From Chlorella sorokiniana (Eukaryota; Chlorophyta; Trebouxiophyceae; Chlorellales; Chlorellaceae): a stretch of DNA of 64,000 nt. Position numbers and translations under genes: made by a program. Under the pieces are notes generated by a model. The model searched no databases, was not told the origin of the DNA, and saw nothing but the letters and a program-made list of their open reading frames with translations. The stretch is taken from the NCBI GenBank assembly GCA_025917655.1, contig CP084619.1, positions 3,515,001-3,579,000 on the forward strand, given 5' to 3'. Of the stretch, positions 11,205 through 23,255 are shown piece by piece (position 1 is the stretch's first letter; each line of letters begins with the position of its first letter).

Positions 11205-13085
11205 ATGGAGCAGCCGCCTGCTAGTCAGGAGCCCACACCGGCCCCTGCAGCCGGTCCGCTCGCAGAAGACGGCGCTGCGACGCAGCAAGCGCAACCTGTC
11301 GCCCCTGCGGCGACTGCCACCGCGCCGGTCCCCGCCTCAGCTGAACAGGGCACATCAGCTGCCGTTGAGCCGGCGCCTGCCGAACCAACGCAGAATGGGG
11401 TGGATGTGAGCAGCACTGAGCAGGAGGCTGCTGCTGCTGGCGCCTCAGGACCACCATCGACAGCGCCGCCCGCCACGGCCGCACCGGCCGCCCCTGCACC
11501 TGCGCCCGCAGCACCAGCACCAGCGCCTGCCGCCCCTGCCCTTGCGCCCATGCCGACGGTGCCAGCATCTGCTACGCCAGCCCCCTACTCGCGGGCACCA
11601 AACGGCCATATGAGGAGGCTGCGGGCCCCTACCCTGCCGCCGCCGTCCCCCCGCCGCCTCCTACCCCGCCTACCCCGGGTACTATGCTGATGGCGGCGAT
11701 GCCAAACGGCAGCAGCTGGCCCCTTGACCCCCGCGGAGGTGCCGCGTGAGTCTGTGTACCGCCTGGTACTGGACGTCGTGGACACTGCGCTCATCATCGG
11801 CCGCGGCGGCAACACCGTGCGCCAGATCGAGGCGGCCACGGGCGGGCGCGTGAAGCGGCTGCAGGAGCCGCCGGGGGCGCGCGAGCAGGTGGTGGTGATT
11901 TGGAACAACGCGCGGGAGCTGCCATCGCCGGGCGCGTGGCCCGCAACTCCGCGCAGGTGCGCTGCGCCTTGCGGCTGGCTGGGTGGTGGGCGCACCCCTT
12001 GTGTGTCGCACCCTTGCATGGTGGTGGTCACAGGTCGGCTGCACTGCTCGGGTGACGGCTGGCCCAGGCTGCGGCATGCAGCGCACCTCCGCAGCAAGCA
12101 GAGGCTGTGCTGGGGGCAGGGTCCTGCTCGCTCAGCTGAATATGGCTCACTTGGTCGGCCGCCCACCCGCTGCGAGCAGGAGGCGCTGATTGACTGCGTG
12201 CGGCGGGTGGTGTTCCAGGAGAACGCGCCCATGGGGCAGCCCATGAGCGTGCGCCTGCTGATCAACCGCACCCAGGAGCAGGGGGTGATGGACGGGTGAG
12301 CGCCCGCTGCCCTGCGCCGCGTGCTGCGCTGCAGGCCGCCTCGCCAGGGAGCTGGGTGGGCACCGCATGCAGGCACGCGCGGAGCACGCTGCACAGGGCG
12401 CAGCTGCCCGCGTCGCGCGTCGCCCAGCCTGTCCGTTCCTCCCACCGCGCGCTGTGCCCCTGCCGCCGCAGCATGGGCTCCATCGTGTCGGAGAACCCGG
12501 GCATCAGCATTGAGCTGAAGCGGGACCACGACCTGCCTGCTTGCGCCCTGGACAACGATGTGCTGGTGGAGGTGGGTGGGTGGGTGGTGGGGAAGGGAGG
12601 GATGTGTGCCGAGGGGGCTGGGTGGGAGCGCGAGGAGCAGACGCGTGTGCTTCCTCCTAACGGCTGGCTTCTGCTGCGCAACGAGCGCCTGCGCGATGCC
12701 TCCCCCACACACGCCCCGGGCGGGCCCCCTCCCCCTTCCTGAGCAGCTCACGGGTGAGAGGTACTCGCTGATGGCGGCGGTTGAGGCTGTCAGCCATGTG
12801 CTGCGCGAGCACCCTATTCTGGAGCGGCCAGGGGGCGCGCCCCGCGCTGCGCGGCCAGGCGCCCGCAGGGCCCCCAGCTGTTGCAGGTGCGCCCGGCGCG
12901 ACTGCTGTTGCTAGGGTGCCGTGTTTGGCGTGCTGGATGGCGCCGCCTGTCACTGTCTCACCAGCGGCATGCCTGGCTGCCGCTGGAAAACAAGCTCAGC
13001 CTGCGCGCCTGCTGCCGCTGCTGCCTGCCTGCTTGCAGCCGGAGGGTACGGCGCCGGCAGCTATGGAGGCTACAGGGGCTACTAG
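11205..13085 (+). CDS. KH-domain RNA-binding protein (PCBP/HEN4-like)
   Basis: Predicted RNA-binding protein of the poly(rC)-binding/HEN4 group. The start ATG at 11205 opens a ~120-residue Ala/Pro-rich low-complexity region. A first KH domain follows near 11740-11960: SVYRLVLDVVDTALIIGRGG, with the canonical GRGG loop, then NTVRQIEAATGGRVKRL. The second KH domain begins MSVRLLINRTQ (12241-12290) and continues after an intron as GSIVSENPGISIEL and LTGERYSLMAAVEAVSHVL. Its GXXG loop is degenerate and falls at the splice junction. The C-terminus is Gly/Tyr-rich (GGYGAGSYGGYRGY), typical of RNP proteins. Between 11575 and 11725 the frame must slip about three times to keep a sensible Pro-rich linker, probably from wrong C-run lengths. 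TGTAA lies 64 bases after the stop. Confidence 0.78.
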
Positions 13086-13148
13086 ACAGGCAGCCTCAGC
13101 GGCCACCCGCTTCATTCATCACGTTCTCTGTCATGAATTTGTGGTCTT

Positions 13149-13153
13149 GTAAC
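13149..13153 (+). promoter_or_regulatory. TGTAA poly(A) signal of the KH gene
   Basis: TGTAA 64 bases past the KH stop, in the 305-base interval separating it from the convergent NDUFS8 stop (13391). Nothing else is seen in that interval. Confidence 0.6.
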
Positions 13154-13390
13154 TAAAGCCGGTGACGAACTCTTTTGCCATGGTGAGCGATGAGTTCACA
13201 TGCAGCCAGCTCAGCGGATCAACCGCGACAAAGCAGCTTGGTTGGCACAGCACGACAAAAAGAGGCGGGGGCAGCGGGTATTCATGCCCCAGGATCCACA
13301 CACACCAGCTCCAGCCTGGCGCCTGATAGCGGCGAAGGCCGCTGTTGCGACGGGCGTCGCTTCTGCGCCATTGGCCGGCGGCACCGTCCC

Positions 13391-14797
<1,407 letters not shown>

Positions 14798-15090
14798 AAC
14801 TGGCAGGATCCCTGGTAGTATCGATCCAAACTCAGAGACCAGCCACGCGGCCGCGAGGGCAACCTGTTAGGTTGTTTCCTATCCGAAGCGGGCTCCACAC
14901 GGCAAAGACAAGATCAACACCGGCTTACAGTACTCGGTTTGTAAGCGTATGCCCGAAAGAGTGCAGCCTGGCGCCTAACCCGGTCCTACCTGGCACTTGC
15001 AAGGAAATTCTTCATCAACAAGCCTTGTAGCCTGCCGCATTCATGCTATTTACCATTTGCTGTCAACCCAGAGGTTCATAGGGGCGCTCT
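14798..15090. promoter_or_regulatory. Divergent promoter, NDUFS8 / mTERF
   Basis: 293 bases between the start codons of a mitochondrial complex I gene and an organellar mTERF gene. It must contain both promoters and 5' UTRs. I could not pick out a convincing TATA box. Confidence 0.5.
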
Positions 15091-17784
15091 ATGCCCTGTC
15101 CCGCCACCAGCTGTTCCACCTTTCGTGGCGCCTGCTGCAAACAGAGGCGCTGCACACAGCCTGGAGAAATCAGTTACTGGTTTGTACCACAATGTCAAAC
15201 CAGACGGTCGGCACGTTGTGCCGTAGGGGCGGGCGAGGCGGCAACGGAAACGGAGCGCGGCGCGTCTGCCGCGTCTGAACAGCAAACCGAGTTTGGGTTG
15301 GAGGTTGTCCCCTCCAGCGGCAGCACGCTAGACAGAGGACTGGCAACTGACGACACCGACTTTGTGGGCTTCATGCGGCGCCAGGTATGTAGGGGAGGCG
15401 CGGGCTGCAGGTGGCTCGTCCTGCCCTGCCCTGCCGTCGCTCGCGCTGGCTGAGCCCCAGCACCGCCACGCACCGCAGTACAACCTGAGCGACTCGCGCG
15501 TCGTGCGCGGCAAGGCGGCACGCATGTTGGCTGCGCTGCAAGCGGCGGGCGGCGCTGAGCGGCAGCTGTCTCTGGAGCGGGATGTGCTGCCCAAGCTGCA
15601 GGTGCGTCTGCAGCCATGCATCAGGCCGCCTGCGCGCCGGGCTGCTACGCAGTGTCCATCACAGTCAGTCAGCCAGTCGGCAGCGTAGGCCGAACGCAGA
15701 CAGCGGGGCAGCCAGGGCAGCGCCTTTGCAGCCCCTCCCACGGCGCGGCCTTCCCCCACCCCCCACCCCTCCACAGCTGCTTGAGGCGCTGTCCCCGGGG
15801 CTGGGCTGGGCGGTGGTGAAGCGCTACCCCGAGGAGTTTGCCAGCCCCGAGGCGCTGGAGCGCTGGCATGTGACGGCAGCATACCTGCACACAGTGGGCA
15901 TCCCGCCGCGGCAGGTGGGGGCCGGGTGGGCAGCAAGCCAAGCAAGCAGCGAGTCGGGTCCGGGGGCAAGCCCCGCTGGGCAACAGGGTTTTCCTGGCTG
16001 CTGTGCTGATTCCTATCCAGGCGAACGGGCAGGCTCCTTCGCTGACTGCTGCTCCTGCCGGTCCAACCCATGTCGCCGTCGCAGATCACGGCTCTGTTTG
16101 TGCGGCACCGCTCGCTCTTCCGCCAGGCGGTGGCCGCCCGGACAACCTGCGCCGCCTGTTTGAGTGGCTGCAGCGCGACCTGGGCCTGAGCCCTGCAGCC
16201 ACCCTGAAGGTCATCAACCGGGTGCCCCTGGTGCTGCAGGTGGGTGTGTGGGTGGGTGGGTGTGTGGGGGGGCGGGGGCGCGGGGGGGGGGGGGGGGGAC
16301 GGTGCATGTGCGGGCCTGCCTGTGGCTGGGTCAGGGTGCGTTGCATGTGCGCAAAGTGGGGCCGGAAGCGCTGGCGCGGCTGGCCCACCGCGGAGGCGCT
16401 GCACACGCCGTCCGCCTCCTCCTGGCCTGCGTGCAGACCGACGTGGAAGCTGTGCTGAAGCCGCGGCTGCGCTTCCTGCTGGACCTGGGGCTGCCGCAGG
16501 TGCCTGCTGCCCCTGCTCTGCCAGGCGGGCGGTGGGGCCCCGCGCTGCTGCGGCCAGCAGCGGCTACGCCTGCTGAGCGCACGTGTGCCAGCCCAGGCCC
16601 CCCCCTCTTCCACCCCTCCTCTTGCTGCTCTTGCAGGAGGGGGCGGCCACGGCGGTGCGGCGCATGCCCGAGGTGCTGGGAGTGGACAGCTGCCTGCTGG
16701 CCGCCAAGGCCGCCTACCTGCAGGCCGCAGCGGGGCTCAGCGCGGGCGAGGTGGCGGCGCTGCTGGCGCGGGAGCCCGCGGCGCTGCTGTGCTCGCAGGC
16801 GCGGCTGGAGGCGGTGGTAGGGTGGCTCAGGTGGGTGCGGGGCACGGCCGGGTGCGTGCATGACGCTGGCCGGTGAGGGGCGCGGCTGGGCTCACGCCTG
16901 TGTGCTGCCACCGCCCCGCCTCTTCCTTTGCAGGGAGGAGGTGCAGCTGGAGGGGGAGGCGCTGCGGCGTGTGCTGGCCAAGGGCGGCGTGGCCAAGTAC
17001 CCGCTGGGCACGCTGAGGGTGCGCACGGGCGACTGGCAGCATGCGGCGGGCGCCACAGGGCTCAGGCCACCCCCATGCTCCACACGCTTGAGCCTGGGCA
17101 GCGCCTCGTGGCTCCCTGCCACGCACCCAGCACACCGCCCAGCCAGCCCCTCCCGTGAGGTGATCCCCCCCAAACTACCACACAGGAGCGCGTGGCCTTC
17201 TGGCGTGGCCTGGGCTTCAGCGCCGAGGAGCTGCGCGGCATGCTGGCCAGCCTGCCGCGCCTGCTGCTCTACCCCGCCCACGAGCTCAAGTACCAGCTGA
17301 AGCTGCGCTTCCTGCGGGGTGGGCGGGGGCCAGGGTGCAGCCCCGCTCGGTTGGCGCCCCTCTGCTCTGCGCTGCGGCTGAAGCATCGCCGGGCTGCCAG
17401 CTGGCGGCTTGCTGCCCACACTTACTAGGCTCGCCCCTCCCCCTCTGCCTGCCCTGCGCAGAGGAGCTGGGCCTGCCGCTGCGCGCCCTGGCCACCTCCC
17501 CATCATACCTCACATACTCGCTGCCCACCCGCATCGCGCCACGCGCCGCCGCCGCGCGAGCTGGCGGGCCGGGCACTCCCCTGGCCCAGCTGTGCCGCGG
17601 GGACGCCGCCTTTGCGAGCTGGCTGGGCGTGGAGCCCGAGGAGTGGCTGGCCTTTGCGGCGGCGTGGCAGGCGCGCGAGGAGGCGCAGCGCTGGGCCGAC
17701 CCGTCGCCGCCAGCGGGGGTGCGCGAGCGGCGGGCGGCTGCAGGACTGGAGCACACGGCAGATGATGATTGTATGGGTGCCTAG
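15091..17784 (+). CDS. mTERF-domain organellar transcription/RNA factor
   Basis: Member of the mTERF family, helical-repeat proteins that bind nucleic acid and control transcription or splicing in plastids or mitochondria. The first exon from ATG 15091 is Ser/Arg/Cys-rich with few acidic residues, consistent with an organelle transit peptide. The intron starts CAG|GTATGT at 15385 and the next exon opens at 15479 with YNLSDSRVVRGKAARML. Repeated mTERF units follow: LFEWLQRDLGLSPAATLKVI with NRVPLVLQ; LRFLLDLGLPQ; AVRRMPEVLGVDSCLLAAKA; VAALLAREPAALLCS; VAFWRGLGFSAEELRGMLAS with LPRLLLYP; LKYQLKLRFLREELGLPLRA. The proline-bearing helix pattern is clear. About nine exons; introns are very G-rich. 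Plastid versus mitochondrial targeting cannot be settled by eye. Confidence 0.87.
16282..16298. repeat. 17-base G homopolymer in an mTERF intron
   Basis: An uninterrupted run of 17 G, flanked by shorter G runs (16264-16280), within an intron. Length is likely unstable in sequencing and possibly in the cell; G-quadruplex potential. Confidence 0.9.
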
Positions 17785-17888
17785 CTTACGCTCCTGCTGA
17801 GCGGCAGAAAGCGTTCGGCCATTTGCGACCCTGAGTTTTGAGATTTTGTCATCCTGTGAACTCCCATTTCATATGCACCTTCTCTATT

Positions 17889-17893
17889 TGTAA
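17889..17893 (+). promoter_or_regulatory. TGTAA poly(A) signal of the mTERF gene
   Basis: TGTAA 105 bases after the mTERF stop and 60 bases before the stop codon of the convergent CDT2 gene. The two transcripts probably overlap at their 3' ends. Confidence 0.6.
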
Positions 17894-17952
17894 CATTAGC
17901 GCACATGTGCACGTCTGGCTCACATGCCTCTCCCACTCTCGCTCTCTGCTGC

Positions 17953-20900
17953 TCAGCCAAGGTTGCCCAGCTCCTCGTTCTCCCTGCTGCTGGGCCGGCG
18001 CTCCAACGCGTCGCTGCACACCTTGCCCCCGCCCAGCTTGGCAGCCAGCTCAGGCGAGGGCTCCAGCTGGGCTGCTGCCCCGGCACCCCCGCCCCCGGCC
18101 CCTGCTGCTGCTGCTGCTTGGCTGCTGGGCAGGCCCTGTCTACCGGCTCCGCAGCCGTCCCCAGCCGCTCAAAGGACACCCGCAGCCGCTTGGAGCGCTG
18201 GTCCGCCAGCGGCAGGCCCGAGCCGCCAAGCCCCGGCAGCGCCAGCGGCAGCGGGGACCCTGCACTGCTGCCCGTGGCGGTCCGGCCGCCGCGCTTGCGA
18301 GCGGTGGTGCGCCCTGCCGCGCCGCCCGCTGGCCCGGAAAGCCTGCTGGCGGCGGCGGCGCCCGCTGCTGTGCACGGGGAGGGCCCGCCGCCCGCTGCCG
18401 CCCCTGCGGCTGGCGAGCGCAGGAATGCGGCGATGCTGGTCTGCTGCGTCCTGCGCCGCGTGCTGGGAGCTGCCTGCAGCAGGTCCCCCACGCGCCGCAT
18501 CCGGCGGCTGCTGCCACCCGCCGTCGCGGGCAGGGTGCTGCCAGCGGCGGCCAGGGGGCTGCCTGCAGCGGTGCCCCGCGTGCTGCAGCAGCGGCAGAGG
18601 GGGTGAGGAAGGGCGGTGGCCGGCTTGCGTCCACGGGGTTTGAGGCGGGCCGGTGCCACGGCTGCTGCCCATCCGTCGACGGCAGCCGCCGCTGCTGCTG
18701 CTGCACTAGGTTGGCATCCGCCTGCGCCTGCGCATGCTGCTGCTGCAAAGGACCCCGGGCCAGGTTGGTGTGGCTGTTCTCGTCGCCCGCACCGCCCGTT
18801 CCCCGCCGCCCGGCGCTTGGTGCACCGCCGCGCAAAGTCGTCGGAACGCCTGCGTCGCCTCTGCTGAGCGGGACAGCGGCAGCTGTTACAGCCGTCCATG
18901 GCGCGCTGCCCGGCTCAGCGGCGCCGTGGAGGGCTGGCCCAGGGGTGGCGACGGCGCCTCGCGCAGCACCGTCGCAAGCTGCGGCCGCCGCGGCTGCCGC
19001 CTCCAGCTGGCGCTGCTGCTGCCAGGGGTAGACCCAGGGGTGGCGGGGGGTGCCGTCGTCGGCCTGCTCCTCGGGCTGCTGCCGCTGGATGTGCCACACC
19101 TTGAGCGTGGCGTCGTCGGCAATGGTGGCTATCTGCAGGCAGGTGGCACGTCAGCGGCAGCAAGCTCAGCAGCCAAGATGCAGCAGCACGTGGGCCGGCG
19201 GGCCGCAACTGGCAGCCAGAGGGCTTTGGGCTGAGCCGGCGCGGCCCCCGAGCACCCCTCGCCTGATGGAAGTCGGAGGGGCACCAGGCCACCGCCGTCA
19301 CCTCGCCCTGGTGGCCCGACAGCACGTAGGGGCTGGCGCCGTCGGGGGCATCCACCTGCAGGCCGTGGTGCGCGCCGTGGCAGTGTGGGCGCAGTGTGGG
19401 CCGTGTCCCGGAAAGAGCTGGCCGTGGCGGGTGGCTCAGGCCCCAGCCCCACCCACCGCCCACCTCCCACACGTAGGCACAGCGGTCGGTTGAGCCCGAC
19501 AGGATGTGGGAGCCGTCGGGGCTCCAGGCCGCCTTGACGTAAAAGGAGGCGACTGCATGCAGGCAAGCGAGGGGCGACGGACGAGCGCATCGACCATGGA
19601 CAGACTGCGGGAGAGCCGCTGACATCACGCCTCGAGCATGCTGCGGCTGAGCGTGCAGGCTGCAGCATGCGGCGGCCTGAAGGGGAGCGGGCACGCGGGC
19701 CGCCCACGCCGCTCACCGGTGTGCCCTCCAAACCAGCGGGTGGGGCCGATGGCGGGGCGCTGAGGGTCGTACACGAGGTGGTGGCCCCCATCAGGCTGAC
19801 CAGCAGCTGGCTGCCTGCACGTGGCACGAGCGGGGGAAGGGGTGCAGCGCGCGGCGTCAGGGCGACGAACGGGGCGTGCAAGGTGCGCTGCCAAGCAGGG
19901 TTGGCGGCGCGGGCAGAAACAGGCGGCAGCCGTGCCTTGCGGGTGCAGGGAGAGCGAGGTGATGCCGTGCTGCTTCTGGCTGATGTACGGGCGCTTGCGT
20001 CGCACAGGCGGGCAAGCTGAAGGCCGGGGCGGCCTCCGCGGTGGCGCCGCTGCCCGTCTGGCGCAGGTCCCAAAACTTCACGATGCCGTCCACACCTGCG
20101 CAGCGGGTGAGGCGGCCTGGGGACTAGGCCAGGGCGCACACACGGAGGCTGGCAGGCCAGCAGCCACTGCAGTCAGCTGGCAACCGCAGGCAGGAAACAC
20201 AGCATGCCTGCTGCCAGCCCCTGCCATCCCTCGCCGCGCACCTCCTGTGGCCAGCTGGCCGCCGCTGCCCCCAGGAAGGCAAGGCTGGTGACCGATGGCC
20301 GCGTGCGCCCCTGCAGCGGCGTGCGCCGCCGCCTGTGCTTCTCGCTGAGCGCATGCGCGTCTTGCACCGCGGCCACAGGCGAGTGGAAGGGCTCGCCGGT
20401 GACGGCGTCGGCTCGGGCCGCCATGCGCGCGTCCCACACCATGAGGGCGCCGTCGCGGGCGCCTGCACAGCGCAGAGAAAATGCCGGAGCGGAGGCAGGC
20501 GGGCGTCAAATAAGGTGATGTGTGTGTTTGGGGGGGAGGAGTCTTGTGGGGCGTGCATGAACAGCAACAGGTGCCACCGCCCGGCAGCCAGACACGTGCA
20601 GGGCAGGGCAGGTCAGGCCAGCCTGCTGGCGCCGCCCACCGGATGCGAAGACGGCGTTGTTGTCCGGCATGGGGGCCACCGCCTTGACGCTGCCAGAGTG
20701 GCCGCGGAAGGAGCCCAGTATGTCGGCGTGGCCAGTGTCCCACAGGCCCAAGGTCTGGTCGCCCGAAGCGGTCAGCATGCGGCTGTCATCCTGCGGGTGG
20801 CAGTGCCCGGGTGTGTGCAGGGCAGAGAGGGTCAGGATGAGAGTGCGGGCAGAGTTGCAGTGGCGCAGCGGTGCGCAAGACCAGTGCGGGAACGTCAGCA

Positions 20901-21618
20901 GATGCCAACAGCTGGCGCAGGCCGCCATGCTCAGAGAGCGGCATTGGATCAGCAGGCAGCTTGCCAGCGCAGGGCTGCCCGGCCCGCTGCAGAAGGGCAG
21001 CGGAGCGGCTCACGTTGCACCAGGCGATGTCGAACACGGCGTTGCGGTGGGCCAGCCACTGCGCCTTGGGCTTGTTGGGCCCCCAGTCGTCGGCCATTTC
21101 GGCGGGCAGCTCGCTGGAGGTGTCCACGATGGACACAAACCCCTCCTCATCCGCGACTGCCAGCAGCTTGGAGTTGTTGTACAGCTGCATGGGGAGGCGG
21201 GTGGCCAGGGCCAGGGCCAGCCGCTTGAGAGTGGGAGCGGAGAGGCACATCGCAGGCAAAGGGCAGCGCTTGTACGGCTTTTCAAACCCGCCGCAACGGC
21301 AGACCAGCAGCTCCCCTCACCCTGCTGTAAACAGCTGCGAAGGCGGGGGTGCCAGTGAGCCCCGGATTATTGATTACAGTGCCGCTACATTCGCCCTCGC
21401 AGCGGAACTCCGCGACAAAGGGCCGCTTGTGAACTGCAGGTGCACATGGTGGCACATTTGAACACCCGATGCGGTTCCGACAGCTTCAGCTTGCAGTATA
21501 TCGGCGTGTGTGCTCGTGGTGCCCCGTTTGATAGGAGCAAACCGCACTCACTGGGGCCTCCTTGCAGCTGCCGCCCAAGAACTTGGGAAATGAAGCTCAG
21601 CTGGCTACCGCGCTGCAT
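17953..21618 (-). CDS. DTL: CDT2/DTL WD40 substrate receptor of CRL4 ubiquitin ligase
   Basis: CDT2 recruits PCNA-bound substrates such as CDT1 to the CUL4-DDB1 ligase to prevent re-replication. Exon 1 (21552-21618) begins MQRGSQLSFISQVLGRQLQG. It ends with one base, and exon 2 (21433-21321) supplies two, giving HKRPFVAEFRCEGE and TGTPAFAAVYSR. Exon 3 opens LYNNSKLLAVADEEGFVSIV. WD repeats then read AQWLAHRNAVFDIAWC, MLTASGDQTLGLWDTGHADI, GHSGSVKAVAPM, LMVWDARMAARAD and VDGIVKFWDLRQ. The DTL signature follows: SFYVKAAWSPDGSHILSGST, LSGHQGEVTAVAWCPSDFHQ and ATIADDATLKVWHIQ. The C-terminal half is disordered, Ala/Gln-rich and basic, with a PIP-like motif QTSIAAFL at 18420-18443. The protein ends RRPSSRENEELGNLG after a probable frame slip near 18090. 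Stop at 17953-17955. Confidence 0.88.
18420..18443 (-). other. PIP-box-like motif in the CDT2 tail
   Basis: Encodes QTSIAAFL within a basic stretch (RRRTQQTSIAAFLRSP). It matches the PCNA-interacting consensus Q-x-x-[ILM]-x-x-aromatic-aromatic at every position but the last, where Leu replaces Phe/Tyr. Function is inferred. Confidence 0.5.
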
Positions 21619-22494
21619 CCAAACTGCTGCAGATCTTGGATGATAGCCAAAAACGCGAAACCAGGCAAGCTGCGCCGGCTTTTGCCGACCTCTTCGCCGG
21701 CTGGGCCCCCAAACAGCTGCTCTCTAGCAGGATAGAAGGCAAACGACAAATAACAGCAGTGTAGATGATGCAACGGCGACTGAAGGGCTTCACCAGGCTG
21801 GGGCAGCTCGCCTGTCATGCGCGCTGTGCTCAAATGACACAACCAGCTGCAGACAGAAGAGCACAGCCGTAGTTCGGAGCAGCCCCAGCATTGGAAGGAT
21901 TGACCCCCATTGCAATTGCTGAAAAGCTGATCCCCAAACTCAGGGATGATCACATGAAGCTTGTAGGCAACAACCCACGGTTGAATTGGTGCATTACGTT
22001 GGCGCAGGATGGGTTGCAAGCAGGCGCTGGGTGACGCCAGGCAGGTATACCCGATGATTGGAAATTGCCTGCCTAAATCCGTAACCAAGAAAGAGCGGTA
22101 TGAAATATAGCGATGCATGAGGGTCTCGGGTTTAAATGGCATACTCACTTGCTGGTCACACCCAGCAGCTATGCTATGCTGTGTCTATGCTTTGGAAACT
22201 TGCATGGCTTGCACGACGTGACGCCCATGCGTTCAAAGATGGCCTCTGTGCCTATCATTCCTAACTTGGCTCATTGCTATTGGGCACTGTTCCACAAGAC
22301 TGGAATCTTCAAAAGCTTCGATTTCAAGAGGCAAGTTTACAGTAAGACTTCAGGGAATTCAGCCCCTGATTGTCACTTTCTCCGCCCTGGTTGTGCTGCA
22401 AATCTTGCTCCAGCCGTTCCTCGTGCTGCCAACGTTCGTAACGTCGTGTTGCGCATGCCGCCCGTGTTCCGCTTGAAAGCTGCTCAAGAGCAGC
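21619..22494. other. Intergenic interval upstream of CDT2
   Basis: 876 bases with lower GC than the coding exons. It contains the CDT2 promoter and the 3' UTR of the small gene at 22495. An ORF on the plus strand (22113-22550) has no motif and crosses the small gene, so it is not annotated. Confidence 0.4.
22337..22341 (-). promoter_or_regulatory. TGTAA poly(A) signal for the small membrane-protein gene
   Basis: TTACA on the plus strand reads TGTAA on the minus strand, 154 bases past the stop of the gene at 22495-22680. It supports that ORF being transcribed. Confidence 0.45.
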
Positions 22495-22680
22495 TCACCT
22501 TCGTGCCGGCTGGTTCAGCTGCTGCCTTTCGTCAGTGCTGGTTGCCTTGACTGCTGCGGCGCCAGCGGTCAGCAGCCAGAGGCAACCCAGGCCTAACCCA
22601 ACTTTCTTGTAATTGACTGTCTCCAGCCAGGCAAACAGCCTGCGAGCCTGCTCAGCCCCTGGTCCACTTCCGCCACTCAT
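22495..22680 (-). CDS. Small one-pass membrane protein, function unknown
   Basis: A 61-codon ORF beginning at a true ATG (MSGGSGPGAEQARRLFAWLE). A basic patch YKK leads into one hydrophobic helix, VGLGLGCLWLLTAGAAAV. A short polar tail, KATSTDERQQLNQPARR, follows. The size and shape resemble small organelle inner-membrane accessory subunits, but I do not recognise a family. A minus-strand TGTAA lies 154 bases downstream. The last sense bases are AAG|GTGAGC, a good splice donor, so the gene may have further exons and a different C-terminus. It sits alone between CDT2 and WDR5, transcribed in the same direction. Base composition is coding-like compared with its AT-richer surroundings. Confidence 0.5.
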   Translation of the reverse strand: MSGGSGPGAEQARRLFAWLETVNYKKVGLGLGCLWLLTAGAAAVKATSTDERQQLNQPARR

Positions 22681-23255
22681 CCGCAGCGGCGGTTGTGCAG
22701 GCGCCACTTGTTGTTGAGTGAGGCTGCTGGTCCTCGAAGAGCGCCGAACTGATCAGGCATCAATATTTCAGCACATTTGATGTTGGTTTGTTGTTTCAAA
22801 AGCACAGGAGACGGCAATCGCGCTTGCGGAAACAGCGGTGGCCAAACCCGGCGCAGGGGTGCACAGATTGATAAACAGATGAACGGCCAAGTATGAGGGA
22901 CGCTTCCCTCGAATGCGACCTGTAACTACGATGAGTCGCCCTTGTTGCATGTCCTGCTCGGCGTCCTGCCGGCCCTCGTCGGCGTGCGGCGTGGTGCCAG
23001 GAGTATGCCCCATCAAGACAGCAAAGAGTTGCACCATGCTTCAGACAACGGCATCATCAGAATATCTAGTCTAAGCGCTGCACCAATCAACCGTGGCAAC
23101 AACAGCAACTGATTCCCTGCCTGGCGGCTATGCACCAGCGCTGCACCAACCCAAGCCAAGCTTCATCGCAGCCAGAGGCCTTGCACAACAATCCAGTCAA
23201 ACAGGGTGATCAACTCATAATGTAGACCAGATAATGAGCAAGTAGGATGGACCCA
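22681..23255. other. Intergenic interval between small gene and WDR5-like gene
   Basis: 575 bases. It likely holds the promoter of the small gene and the 3' end of the WDR5-like gene. An 89-codon minus-strand ORF (22768-23037) starts at an ATG but shows no motif and is not called. Confidence 0.35.

Noticed and set aside
22113-22550. 145-codon plus-strand ORF in the CDT2 upstream region
   Set aside because: Crosses the small membrane-protein gene antisense, no motif, composition like intergenic DNA.
22768-23037. 89-codon minus-strand ORF with ATG
   Set aside because: Could be a small gene, but shows no targeting signal, membrane helix or known motif, and has no nearby poly(A) signal.
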